Shown here: piece by piece, positions 1 to 6,855 of the stretch | How positions within the stretch are numbered: position 1 is the first letter of the stretch | Layout of the letters: each line of letters begins with the position of its first letter | Assembly: GCA_964558655.1 (NCBI GenBank) | Contig: CAZLEX010000025.1 | Coordinates: 1 to 24,279, forward strand | Reading direction: 5' to 3' | DNA length: 24,279 bases | Source of the DNA: RGIG6353 sp964558655 | GTDB lineage: Bacteria; Bacillota; Clostridia; Oscillospirales; SIG627 | Translations under genes and position numbers: made by a program | Notes under the pieces: model-generated | The model's input: the letters and a program-made list of their open reading frames with translations, nothing else | What the model was told of the DNA's origin: nothing | Databases searched by the model: none

Positions 1-95
1 TCGTCATCGGTGACCGCTACACCGTGGACGATCACGAAGAACGGGACATTCACATCTACTACAACTTCGTTGGTTATATCGAAATCGAAGAATAA
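1..95 (+). CDS. C-terminal tail of a probable DUF4368-type serine recombinase (5' end outside window)
   Basis: An open frame enters from the left edge (first full codon at 3) and ends at TAA 93-95, giving 30 residues that finish with IYYNFVGYIEIEE. The charged stretch followed by an aromatic 'YYNFVGYI' strand resembles my recollection of the extreme C-terminus of large serine recombinases with a DUF4368 tail, common in Clostridia conjugative and mobilizable elements. Such recombinases usually lie next to one end of their element, which fits the hairpin-rich non-coding DNA that follows. No catalytic residues are inside the window, so the family call rests on a short tail. It could be another protein. 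Confidence 0.45.
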   Translation, partial: VIGDRYTVDDHEERDIHIYYNFVGYIEIEE

Positions 96-303
96 CGCTG
101 TCATGCTTTATGTGAAGTGAACTAATTAGCACTTTTTGACCCGCAGGACCCATTTATGTGTAATAAGTAACAATTGCGTGGCTGGCAGGCCAACTAAAAG
201 ACGCACTTTGCGTTGCCGGTATCGTTTAGGGCTTTGCCCGAAAATGAAATACCACCCGCTACGCGGGTGGATATTTATTTTATACTTTGTCGGATTTAAA
301 AGG
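96..303. mobile_element. Gene-free, hairpin-rich probable end of a mobile element
   Basis: No convincing gene lies here. The stretch is richer in G and C than the flanking intergenic DNA and holds four closely spaced perfect mini-hairpins: 183-192 (TGGC/GCCA), 201-213 (ACGCA/TGCGT), 229-239 (GGGC/GCCC) and 252-270 (8-bp stem). Short frames open on both strands across it look like by-products of the symmetry. Lying between a recombinase tail and an unrelated AraC gene, it most likely contains the element's end and attachment junction. The exact boundary cannot be placed without a second copy or an empty site. Confidence 0.4.
252..270. terminator. 8-bp GC-rich hairpin, possible bidirectional terminator
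   Basis: CCACCCGC (252-259) pairs perfectly with GCGGGTGG (263-270) around a TAC loop. T-rich sequence follows on the plus strand (ATATTTATTTTATA) and a less regular T-rich tract follows on the minus strand. It sits 33 nt past the stop of the AraC gene, so it may end that transcript, the recombinase transcript, or both. It may equally be part of the element's structured end. Confidence 0.5.
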
Positions 304-1116
304 CTAAACAATAAATTTGCCGGGTGATATTTTGTATTTCTTTTTATAGGCACGGTAAAACACCGAATAGTCTCTGAAGCCGCATTGCAGATACGCTTTT
401 GTCGGAGGAGTGCCGGAGAGAATAAGTTGTCTTGCCATGACAAGTCTTTTGAGCGTTATATATTCGTAGACGGTAGAGGAAGTGGCTTTTTTGAAAATAC
501 GGCAGAGGTGTGTCTTGCTTATATAAAATCTGTCACATATTCCGTCAAGCGTTATATTTTCCGAAATATGACGGTTTATGTAGCTTATTATTCTGCTGTC
601 AAGCGGTCTGTCGGTCTCGGGTTCGGCGAGAGAACCGAAAGAGTTTGAAATTTCGTTTAAAAGCGGAAGAAGATTTGAAACTGTCTGAATTCGTCTGTCG
701 GAGCTGTCTGTCATTATGTTTTTCATAAATACGGTGTAGGCGTCGCTTTTGAAATTATCAGCCCGATAGCAATTAAAAGTTCCGATTTTACGCTCGTTAA
801 ACGGTACAAGAAGTTTGCCGTTGGGATCGATACCGCTTAAAAATTCCGGTTTGAAATTAATTACAAGACGGGTGTACGGCTTAGATGTATCCGTTATATC
901 TATGTAATGTGCTTCTGCCGGACGCATAATAAGGATATCTCCTTTTTCAAGAGGATACTGCGTACCTTCAACCTTGTAAACACCGCATCCCTGTTCAAAA
1001 TAGTACAGCTCATACGATTCATGCATATGAATTTTGAATTTTGACGGAACAGGTTTTTCGTCATGCATATAATTCATTTCGATATCTTTATCCGAATAAG
1101 AAAAATATTTTGCCAT
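304..1116 (-). CDS. AraC-family transcriptional regulator of the uronate operon
   Basis: The 270-residue product has an AraC layout: an N-terminal cupin-like sensor domain (about residues 20-160, with HESYELYYFEQG and PAEAHYIDI) and a C-terminal double helix-turn-helix (about 175-270). The first HTH contains LDGICDRFYISKTHLCRIFKK and the second ends in the usual CGFRDYSVFYRAYKKKYKISPGKF signature. It starts at ATG 1116 with only a weak GGTG ribosome site. It is divergent from the nine-gene glucuronate operon, with 164 bp between the starts, so it is very probably the operon's regulator. The cupin domain would sense a uronate or pathway intermediate. A consensus-like promoter and repeated half-sites upstream suggest that it also controls itself. 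Confidence 0.93.
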   Translation of the reverse strand: MAKYFSYSDKDIEMNYMHDEKPVPSKFKIHMHESYELYYFEQGCGVYKVEGTQYPLEKGDILIMRPAEAHYIDITDTSKPYTRLVINFKPEFLSGIDPNGKLLVPFNERKIGTFNCYRADNFKSDAYTVFMKNIMTDSSDRRIQTVSNLLPLLNEISNSFGSLAEPETDRPLDSRIISYINRHISENITLDGICDRFYISKTHLCRIFKKATSSTVYEYITLKRLVMARQLILSGTPPTKAYLQCGFRDYSVFYRAYKKKYKISPGKFIV

Positions 1117-1137
1117 ATTATCACCGTTTTTATTTTT

Positions 1138-1166
1138 ATTGTATCACATTAAGGCAATATTTGCAA
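1138..1166 (-). promoter_or_regulatory. Promoter of the AraC-type regulator
   Basis: On the minus strand, TTGCAA (1161-1166) and TACAAT (1138-1143) are separated by exactly 17 nt, with an extended -10 TG one base before the TACAAT. The -10 lies 22 bp upstream of the ATG. The -35 lies inside the repeated GCAATAT sequence described separately, which fits autorepression by the regulator. Confidence 0.65.
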
Positions 1167-1191
1167 TATATAATGGTAATATAAGCAATTT
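1154..1191. promoter_or_regulatory. Candidate AraC-type operator: two tandem half-sites 22 bp apart
   Basis: GCAATATTTGCAATAT (1154-1169) is followed 22 bp later by GTAATATAAGCAATTT (1176-1191), identical at 12 of 16 positions. Each half-site holds two G(C/T)AAT boxes 9 nt apart. AraC-family activators typically bind direct repeats about two helical turns apart, with the proximal half-site touching the -35 of the target. Here the proximal half-site ends at the weak -35 proposed for uxaC (1189-1194), and the distal half-site covers the -35 of the regulator's own promoter. The repeats are visible; the binding is inferred. Confidence 0.5.
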
Positions 1192-1217
1192 CATTACTTT
1201 AATTATTCAATTATAAT
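1189..1217 (+). promoter_or_regulatory. Candidate activator-dependent promoter of the uronate operon
   Basis: A perfect TATAAT (1212-1217) lies 17 nt downstream of a very poor -35, TTTCAT (1189-1194). The poor -35 abutting the direct-repeat operator fits a promoter that needs the AraC-type protein. It would give a leader of about 55 nt before uxaC. An alternative is TTCAAT (1206-1211), 17 nt, TATAAA (1229-1234). No convincing catabolite (cre) box was seen. Confidence 0.4.
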
Positions 1218-1280
1218 AATAGAAAGAATATAAAATACTATCATTATCCGATAGATGAACAAAACGACGGAGTAAAGCGT

Positions 1281-2642
1281 ATGAACGAAAACTATATGCT
1301 AAAAAACGATACGGCAAGAAAAATTTACGCATCTGTAAAAAATTTGCCGATAGAGGATTATCACTGTCATCTGTCACCCCGTGAGATATATGAGGATAAA
1401 CCTTTTTGCAACATAGGTGAAATATGGCTTGGTGCCGATCATTACAAATGGCGTCTTATGAGGACGGCGGGAATAGATGAAGAATATATCACGGGAAATG
1501 CTTCATTTAAAGAAAAATTTATCAAGTACTGTTCGGCTCTTGAATTTGCGGCGGGAAATCCCCTTTATCATTGGTCGCACATGGAGCTGTCGCGTTTTTT
1601 CGGGATAGACACGCCGATTAGTTCCCGTAATGCCCTGCAAATCTGGGAAGAAGCCAATGCTTTTATCGAAAAGACAAAACTGTCTCCGAAAAAGCTTATC
1701 GAAAAGTCAAATGTCGAGGTTATTTGCACGACCGACGATATAACCGATGACCTTTCGTATCACAAAAAAATAGCAGAGGATAAAAGCTTTAAAACGAGAG
1801 TTATTCCTTCTTTCAGAACGGATAATCTTCTGCTTGCAAGGCGGGAAGGCTATTCTGATTACATCAATAAACTGAGTTATGTGTCCGGTATTGCCGCAAA
1901 CACTCTCGAAACCTTTAAAGAAGCGGTTTTGGCAAGGCTTGATTTTTTTTGCAAAGTCGGCTGTCGGTGTACCGATATAGGTATACCTTATTTTCCCGAC
2001 AGAATAGCAAGCGATAAGGAGGCTGACGGCACATTTAAAGAATTGCTTGCAGGCGAAGATGTTACAGACGAAGAATATATGGGATTTGTCGGCAATATGT
2101 ATCTGTTTTTAAATTCTGCTTATAAGCAAAAAGACTTGATTTCACAATGGCATTTGGCGGTCGTAAGAAATTCCAATTCGGTTTTGTCACGGAAATTGGG
2201 CGGTGACTGCGGAGTTGACTGTGTCGGAAATGCCGTAAACGGAAACGACCTTATCATGATGCTTGATGCAATCAATAAAAATTCCGGTCTTCCGAAAACG
2301 GTTATTTATTCGCTCAACGAATCGAACATTGCACAAATCGCCTCAATCGCAGGTGCGTTTCCCAATGTTAAATGCGGTGCGGCTTGGTGGTTTTGCGACC
2401 ATAAACGAGGAATAGAAGATGAAATCAGGGTAATTGCCGAAAACGGTTCTTTGGGTGAGTTTTACGGTATGCTTACCGATTCGAGAAGTTTTCTGTCCTA
2501 CGCCCGTCACGATTATTTCAGAAGAATTTTGTGCAGTATTATAGGCGAATGGGTGGAAAGCGGAGAGTATGACAAAGACAGTGCCGAAAGGCTTGCTGAA
2601 AAAATTTGTTACTGTAATATAAAGAAAGCGATTGGTGATTAA
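1281..2642 (+). CDS. uxaC: Glucuronate isomerase
   Basis: UxaC interconverts D-glucuronate and D-fructuronate (also galacturonate and tagaturonate), the first step of cytoplasmic hexuronate breakdown. The 453-residue product is near the usual family length. It has the N-terminal DYHCHLSPREIYEDK motif (HxH, amidohydrolase-like barrel), the IGEIWLGADHYKWRLMR segment and the C-terminal AAWWFCDHKRGIEDE and ARHDYFRR blocks typical of the family. The start is ATG 1281, with GGAG 8 nt upstream. It is the first gene of the operon. Because uxuA and uxuB follow while the galacturonate-branch genes uxaA and uxaB are absent, the glucuronate branch is the likely in vivo role. Confidence 0.96.
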   Translation: MNENYMLKNDTARKIYASVKNLPIEDYHCHLSPREIYEDKPFCNIGEIWLGADHYKWRLMRTAGIDEEYITGNASFKEKFIKYCSALEFAAGNPLYHWSHMELSRFFGIDTPISSRNALQIWEEANAFIEKTKLSPKKLIEKSNVEVICTTDDITDDLSYHKKIAEDKSFKTRVIPSFRTDNLLLARREGYSDYINKLSYVSGIAANTLETFKEAVLARLDFFCKVGCRCTDIGIPYFPDRIASDKEADGTFKELLAGEDVTDEEYMGFVGNMYLFLNSAYKQKDLISQWHLAVVRNSNSVLSRKLGGDCGVDCVGNAVNGNDLIMMLDAINKNSGLPKTVIYSLNESNIAQIASIAGAFPNVKCGAAWWFCDHKRGIEDEIRVIAENGSLGEFYGMLTDSRSFLSYARHDYFRRILCSIIGEWVESGEYDKDSAERLAEKICYCNIKKAIGD

Positions 2643-2643
2643 T

Positions 2644-3696
2644 ATGAAAATGTCTTTTAGGTGGTACGGCGAGAGTGATCCGATTTCACTCGAATACATA
2701 AGGCAGATACCTAATATGCGTTCGGTGGTTACTGCGGTTTACAATGTAAAGCCGGGAGAAGTTTGGCCGGAAGAAAGTCTCGAAAAACTCAAAAATCAGG
2801 CAGAGGAAAACGGCTTGATTTTCGATATTGTGGAATCTGTTCCCGTGCCCGAAGAAATAAAGCTCGGCACAGATAAGGCAGAGGAATACACAAAAGTATA
2901 TTGCGAAAATATTCGGCGTTGTGCAAAATACGGTGTTAAGTGCATTACATATAACTTTATGCCCGTATTCGACTGGACGAGAACTCAGCTTGACAAAACG
3001 GCACCTGACGGTTCAACAAGCCTTGTTATGTACATGGAACAGCTAAAAGGGTTGGATCCCTTAAAAGATGATATACATTTGCCCGGTTGGGACTCAAGTT
3101 ATACCAGGTCCGAAATAAGAGATTTGATAATCGCTTATTCAAAACTCGGTGAAGATGGACTTTGGAAAAATCTTGAAAAATTTCTCAAAAAGATAATTCC
3201 CGTCGCGGATGAATGTGGAGTTAAGATGGCGATTCACCCCGACGATCCGCCCTATTCGATTTTCGGTATTCCGAGAATTGTTACCTGCGAAAAAAATTTG
3301 GACAGACTGCTTAATATTGTTGACAGTCCCGCTAACAGTCTTTGTTTCTGTACGGGAAGTCTCGGCTGTGCCTCATTTAACGATATTCCGAAAATGGTGA
3401 GAAAATACAGTGGAATGAATAGAATTGCCTTTATGCATATTCGTCAGGTAAAGCTTTTTGAGGACGGAAGCTTTGAAGAATCCGGGCATCTTTCGGAAAA
3501 CGGAAGCCTTGATATGTACGAGATAGTAAAGGCTCTTGCCGACACGGGATTTGACGGGTATGTCCGTCCCGACCACGGCAGAATGATTTGGGGAGAAAAC
3601 GGCAAACCGGGCTACGGTCTTTATGACAGGGCTTTGGGGGCCGCATACATAAACGGACTTTTTGAAGCTTGTGAAAAGGCAAGAGAGGAGAATTAA
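2644..3696 (+). CDS. uxuA: Mannonate dehydratase
   Basis: UxuA dehydrates D-mannonate to 2-keto-3-deoxy-D-gluconate, using a divalent metal in a TIM barrel. The N-terminus FRWYGESDPISLEYIRQ and the blocks FDIVESVPVPEEIK, AIHPDDPPYSIFGIPRI, CFCTGSLG, MHIRQVK and RPDHGR are family hallmarks, and the last four supply likely metal and substrate ligands. ATG 2644 is preferred, giving 350 residues, because it aligns with the family start; an in-frame TTG at 2632 inside the uxaC end is possible but less likely. It begins 1 nt after the uxaC stop, so the two are probably translationally coupled. The length is typical of Firmicutes forms and shorter than the E. coli enzyme. Confidence 0.96.
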   Translation: MKMSFRWYGESDPISLEYIRQIPNMRSVVTAVYNVKPGEVWPEESLEKLKNQAEENGLIFDIVESVPVPEEIKLGTDKAEEYTKVYCENIRRCAKYGVKCITYNFMPVFDWTRTQLDKTAPDGSTSLVMYMEQLKGLDPLKDDIHLPGWDSSYTRSEIRDLIIAYSKLGEDGLWKNLEKFLKKIIPVADECGVKMAIHPDDPPYSIFGIPRIVTCEKNLDRLLNIVDSPANSLCFCTGSLGCASFNDIPKMVRKYSGMNRIAFMHIRQVKLFEDGSFEESGHLSENGSLDMYEIVKALADTGFDGYVRPDHGRMIWGENGKPGYGLYDRALGAAYINGLFEACEKAREEN

Positions 3697-3697
3697 T

Positions 3698-4549
3698 ATG
3701 CAAAAAAATGTATTGAACACGGATTTAACCGGAAAGGTCGCTGCGGTAACGGGTGCGGGCGGAGTGCTTTGCTCGGCATTTGCCAAAACTCTCGCACGGG
3801 CAGGAGCTAAGGTAGCATTGCTTGATATCAATTACGAAGCGGTAAAGCAGTTTGCCGATGAGATAACCGCCGCCGGCGGTATTGCCGTAGCGTACAAGTG
3901 CAATGTGCTTGATAAGGCGTTATGTTACAGTGTTGCCGACGAAGTTGAAAAGGATTTGGGAAAGTGTGATATATTGATAAACGGTGCGGGGGGAAATAAT
4001 CCGAAAGCCACGACAGATAAGGAATATTTTGAATTGGGCGATATTGACGCCGATACTAAAAGTTTTTTCGATCTTGAGAGTGACGGTGTGGGCTTTGTGT
4101 TTAATCTCAATTTTTTGGGAACGCTTATACCTACGCAGGCATTTGCACGCCAAATGGTCGGCAGAGAGGGCTGCAACATACTTAATATTTCGAGCATGAA
4201 CGCATATACTCCGCTTACCAAAATTCCCGCTTATTCGGGTGCAAAAGCGGCAATTTCCAATTTTACGCAATGGCTCGCGGTACATTTTTCAAAGGTAGGT
4301 ATTCGAGTAAATGCGATAGCACCCGGATTTTTCTCAACCAAGCAGAATGCTGCACTTCTCTTTAATGATGACGGCACGCCGACAGCCAGAACGGGAAAAA
4401 TATTGGCGGCAACTCCTATGGGAAGATTCGGTAAGGCCGAAGAACTTGAAGGCGGGCTTCTGTTTTTGCTTAACAATGAGGCGGCAGGCTTTATAACAGG
4501 TGTTGTTTTGCCGATAGACGGCGGATTTTCCGCATATTCCGGAGTATAA
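3698..4549 (+). CDS. uxuB: SDR-type D-mannonate oxidoreductase (fructuronate reductase)
   Basis: This is a short-chain dehydrogenase/reductase of 283 residues. The cofactor motif TGAGGVLC lies at residues 18-25, the NGAGG motif near 95-99, a catalytic Ser near 165-166 and YSGAK (Tyr179, Lys183). The C-terminal LPIDGGFSAYSGV is typical of the group. In Bacillus the analogous step, fructuronate to mannonate, is catalysed by an SDR (UxuB/YjmF), unlike the long-chain E. coli UxuB. Its position directly after uxuA supports the same role. The start is ATG 3698 with a strong AGAGAGGAG 7 nt upstream, 1 nt after the uxuA stop. The SDR class is certain; the substrate comes from context. Confidence 0.88.
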   Translation: MQKNVLNTDLTGKVAAVTGAGGVLCSAFAKTLARAGAKVALLDINYEAVKQFADEITAAGGIAVAYKCNVLDKALCYSVADEVEKDLGKCDILINGAGGNNPKATTDKEYFELGDIDADTKSFFDLESDGVGFVFNLNFLGTLIPTQAFARQMVGREGCNILNISSMNAYTPLTKIPAYSGAKAAISNFTQWLAVHFSKVGIRVNAIAPGFFSTKQNAALLFNDDGTPTARTGKILAATPMGRFGKAEELEGGLLFLLNNEAAGFITGVVLPIDGGFSAYSGV

Positions 4550-4576
4550 AATGATTAATAAAACGAGGTAATAAAA

Positions 4577-5224
4577 ATGGAAAGGATTTTGTTTCAGGGC
4601 GATTCGATAACCGATGCCCACCGTGATCGTGAAAATACCGATAATCTTGGGATTGGGTATCCCACGCTTGTAAAAGCACAGTTAGGTTTTGAAAATCCCG
4701 AGAAGTTTGATTTTCAAAACAGAGGTATCGGCGGAAACCGTATAGTCGATGTTTATGCGAGAATAAAAACAGATATAATAAATCTCAAACCCGATTACAT
4801 GAGTATTCTTATCGGTGTTAATGATGTATGGCATGAACTTGCCATGCAGAACGGCGTAGACGCAGAGAAGTTTGAAAAGATTTACTGTATGATGTTAGAT
4901 GAAATATATCAGGCACTTCCGAATGTTAAAATTATGATTTTGGAACCTTTCGTTTTGGAAGGCCCTGCAACCTGTAATAATGAGGAAGAGCCGGATAAAT
5001 GGAACATTTTCAGTACGGAAGTTAAAAAGAGAGCCGAAAAGGCTGAATCTGTCGCTCAAAAATATAATATTCCGTTTATTTCTTTGCAGGATAAATTCGA
5101 CAGGGTTTCCGAAAACACAGAGAATTCATACTGGCTGGCAGACGGAGTTCACCCGACCTCAATGGGACACGAATTGATTAAAAGAGAGTGGATAAAACAT
5201 TTTGAAAAAATATGTCGCAAGTAA
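4577..5224 (+). CDS. SGNH/GDSL-family esterase, cytoplasmic
   Basis: The 215-residue hydrolase shows all four SGNH blocks: FQGDSITD with catalytic Ser10, RGIGGNR, IGVNDVW and LADGVHPT with Asp189 and His192. Such enzymes commonly remove acetyl or other acyl esters from sugars, as in rhamnogalacturonan and xylan acetylesterases. No signal peptide or membrane segment is present, so it should act on an imported sugar or conjugate. It starts at ATG 4577 with GAGG about 9 nt upstream, 27 nt after uxuB. Inside a glucuronate operon it probably de-acylates the uronate-containing substrate before or during breakdown. The exact substrate is unknown. Confidence 0.88.
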   Translation: MERILFQGDSITDAHRDRENTDNLGIGYPTLVKAQLGFENPEKFDFQNRGIGGNRIVDVYARIKTDIINLKPDYMSILIGVNDVWHELAMQNGVDAEKFEKIYCMMLDEIYQALPNVKIMILEPFVLEGPATCNNEEEPDKWNIFSTEVKKRAEKAESVAQKYNIPFISLQDKFDRVSENTENSYWLADGVHPTSMGHELIKREWIKHFEKICRK

Positions 5225-5245
5225 AAAATCAGAAAAGAGTTTAAA

Positions 5246-6091
5246 ATGAATAACATTAATATCTACGCTTTCGCAGATGAAGCAAGTCCTATGATTGACA
5301 CTCAGATATCGGCATTACGGGAAAACGGACTTGACGGTCTTGAAATCAGGAATGTTGACTGTGTAAATGTTTCGGACATTTCAAACGCAAAAGCAAAAGA
5401 GGTAAAGAAAAAGCTTGACGGAGCAGGTCTTAAAGTTTGGTCTGTCGGTTCTCCGATAGGTAAAATCGATATCGAAAGTGACAGTTTTGCACTGCATACC
5501 GAAAAATTTCGTCGTACTCTTGAAATTGCCGAAATTTTGGAAGCGGAAAATATTCGGCTTTTCTCTTTCTTTATACCGAAAGATAAAAACCCCGACGGTT
5601 TCAGAGAAGAGGTCATAAATCGGCTCGGTATATTTTCAAATTTGGCAAAAGGCACGGGAATAACCCTTTGTCATGAAAACGAAAAGGGAATATACGGAGA
5701 TATTCCGGAAAGGTGTCTTGAAATTCACAAGGCTTTGCCCGAAATACTCGCAATATTCGATCCCGCAAATTACATTCAGTGCGGGGTTGATACGCTTGAA
5801 GGCTGGAAAATGTTAAGCGGTTATGTAAAATACCTCCACATTAAAGATGCACTTGCCGACGGAAGCGTTGTTCCGGCGGGTAAAGGCGTGGGAAATTTAC
5901 CGTTTATTTTTGAAGATTTTCGTAAAAACGGCGGAAGGTGCGTTACAATTGAACCGCATCTTACCGTGTTTTCGGGGCTTGAGTCACTTGAAAAAGAGGA
6001 CGGTAAGAGTGTTGTGGGCAATGTTTACCGATATGCGTCAAACGAAGAGGCGTTTAAAGCCGCCTGTGACGCATTAAAAAAAATAATTTAA
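5246..6091 (+). CDS. Sugar phosphate isomerase/epimerase-like TIM-barrel protein (first of two)
   Basis: This 281-residue protein belongs to the xylose isomerase-like/AP endonuclease 2 TIM-barrel superfamily. The expected divalent-metal ligands can be seen in order: Glu in LCHENEKG, Asp in AIFDPANY, His in LHIKDA and Glu in TIEPHL. Family members isomerize, epimerize, dehydrate or cleave sugars and 3-keto sugars, so the fold does not set the reaction. It begins at ATG 5246, 21 nt after the esterase gene, behind an AAAGAG-like ribosome site. It is followed by a second, clearly different barrel and a Gfo/Idh/MocA oxidoreductase, a set known from 3-keto-glycoside chemistry. No signal peptide is visible. 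Confidence 0.85.
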   Translation: MNNINIYAFADEASPMIDTQISALRENGLDGLEIRNVDCVNVSDISNAKAKEVKKKLDGAGLKVWSVGSPIGKIDIESDSFALHTEKFRRTLEIAEILEAENIRLFSFFIPKDKNPDGFREEVINRLGIFSNLAKGTGITLCHENEKGIYGDIPERCLEIHKALPEILAIFDPANYIQCGVDTLEGWKMLSGYVKYLHIKDALADGSVVPAGKGVGNLPFIFEDFRKNGGRCVTIEPHLTVFSGLESLEKEDGKSVVGNVYRYASNEEAFKAACDALKKII

Positions 6092-6104
6092 GGAGAATAA
6101 GCAA

Positions 6105-6854
6105 ATGGAAATAGGAGCTCAATTATATACAGTTCGTGATTTTTGCCGTGATACCGAATCTTTTTCCGAAACACTTAAAAAGGTGGCAGACATAGGTTAC
6201 AAAACAGTGCAGGTTTCAGGTACTTGCGAATATTCTCCAGAATGGCTAAAAGGCGAGTTGGAAAAGAACGGCCTTAAATGTGTCCTTACTCATTATTTTG
6301 TCGATAAGCTTCAAAGTAATCCTGTTGAGGCTGCGTCCTGTCATGATGTATTCGGCTGTAAATATGTAGGACTCGGATACTTTAAATTTGACGAAGAGGA
6401 AGACGGTCACCGTTACGGCGATTTTGTGGATATGTATAAACCCGTTGCAAAAGCATTAAAGGAAAACGGAAAATATTTTATGTATCACAATCATGACGGA
6501 GAATTTAAAAAAATTGACGGGAAACTTATACTCGAAAAGCTTTGCGAGGATTTCAGCCCCGATGAAATGGGCTTTACACTTGACACTTTTTGGGTTCAGG
6601 CAGGTGGAGGAGATCCGGCACAGTGGTTGGAAAAACTTTACGGCAGAGTTCCGTGTATTCACTTGAAAGATTACGCTTACGGCAGAAAAATGGCGGTAAT
6701 AGGTGAGGGAAATATTAATTTTGACCGTGTTTTTGAAAAAGCAGAGCGTGCCGGAACAGAGTATATGCTTGTGGAACAGGACGATTGCAACGGTGAAGAT
6801 CCGTTTGAATGTTTAAAACGCAGTTTTGAATATTTAAAATCGAGAGGTTTTTGA
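6105..6854 (+). CDS. Sugar phosphate isomerase/epimerase-like TIM-barrel protein (second of two)
   Basis: This 249-residue xylose isomerase-like barrel begins MEIGAQLYTVRD, a start typical of its subfamily. Candidate metal ligands are Glu in YHNHDGEF, Asp in FTLDTFWVQAGGGDP, His in CIHLKDY and Glu in LVEQDDC. The HNHDGEF signature and the Trp-Val-Gln-Ala segment are seen in many keto-sugar isomerases and hydrolases found beside Gfo/Idh/MocA dehydrogenases. The start is ATG 6105 with AAGGAG upstream, 13 nt after the first barrel. The next gene begins 1 nt after its stop, which suggests coupled expression. The substrate is unassigned. The two barrels differ too much in sequence to be a recent duplication. 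Confidence 0.86.
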   Translation: MEIGAQLYTVRDFCRDTESFSETLKKVADIGYKTVQVSGTCEYSPEWLKGELEKNGLKCVLTHYFVDKLQSNPVEAASCHDVFGCKYVGLGYFKFDEEEDGHRYGDFVDMYKPVAKALKENGKYFMYHNHDGEFKKIDGKLILEKLCEDFSPDEMGFTLDTFWVQAGGGDPAQWLEKLYGRVPCIHLKDYAYGRKMAVIGEGNINFDRVFEKAERAGTEYMLVEQDDCNGEDPFECLKRSFEYLKSRGF

Positions 6855-6855
6855 A

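Noticed and set aside
136..327. Short plus-strand frame and its minus-strand counterpart in the left edge region
   Set aside because: They span consecutive hairpins and have no ribosome site; the DNA symmetry explains open frames on both strands, so a structural or non-coding role is likelier.
1117..1280. Catabolite-control (cre) box in the uxaC promoter region
   Set aside because: I searched both strands of the intergenic region by eye for a cre-like TGNAANCGNTNNCA pattern and found no acceptable match.
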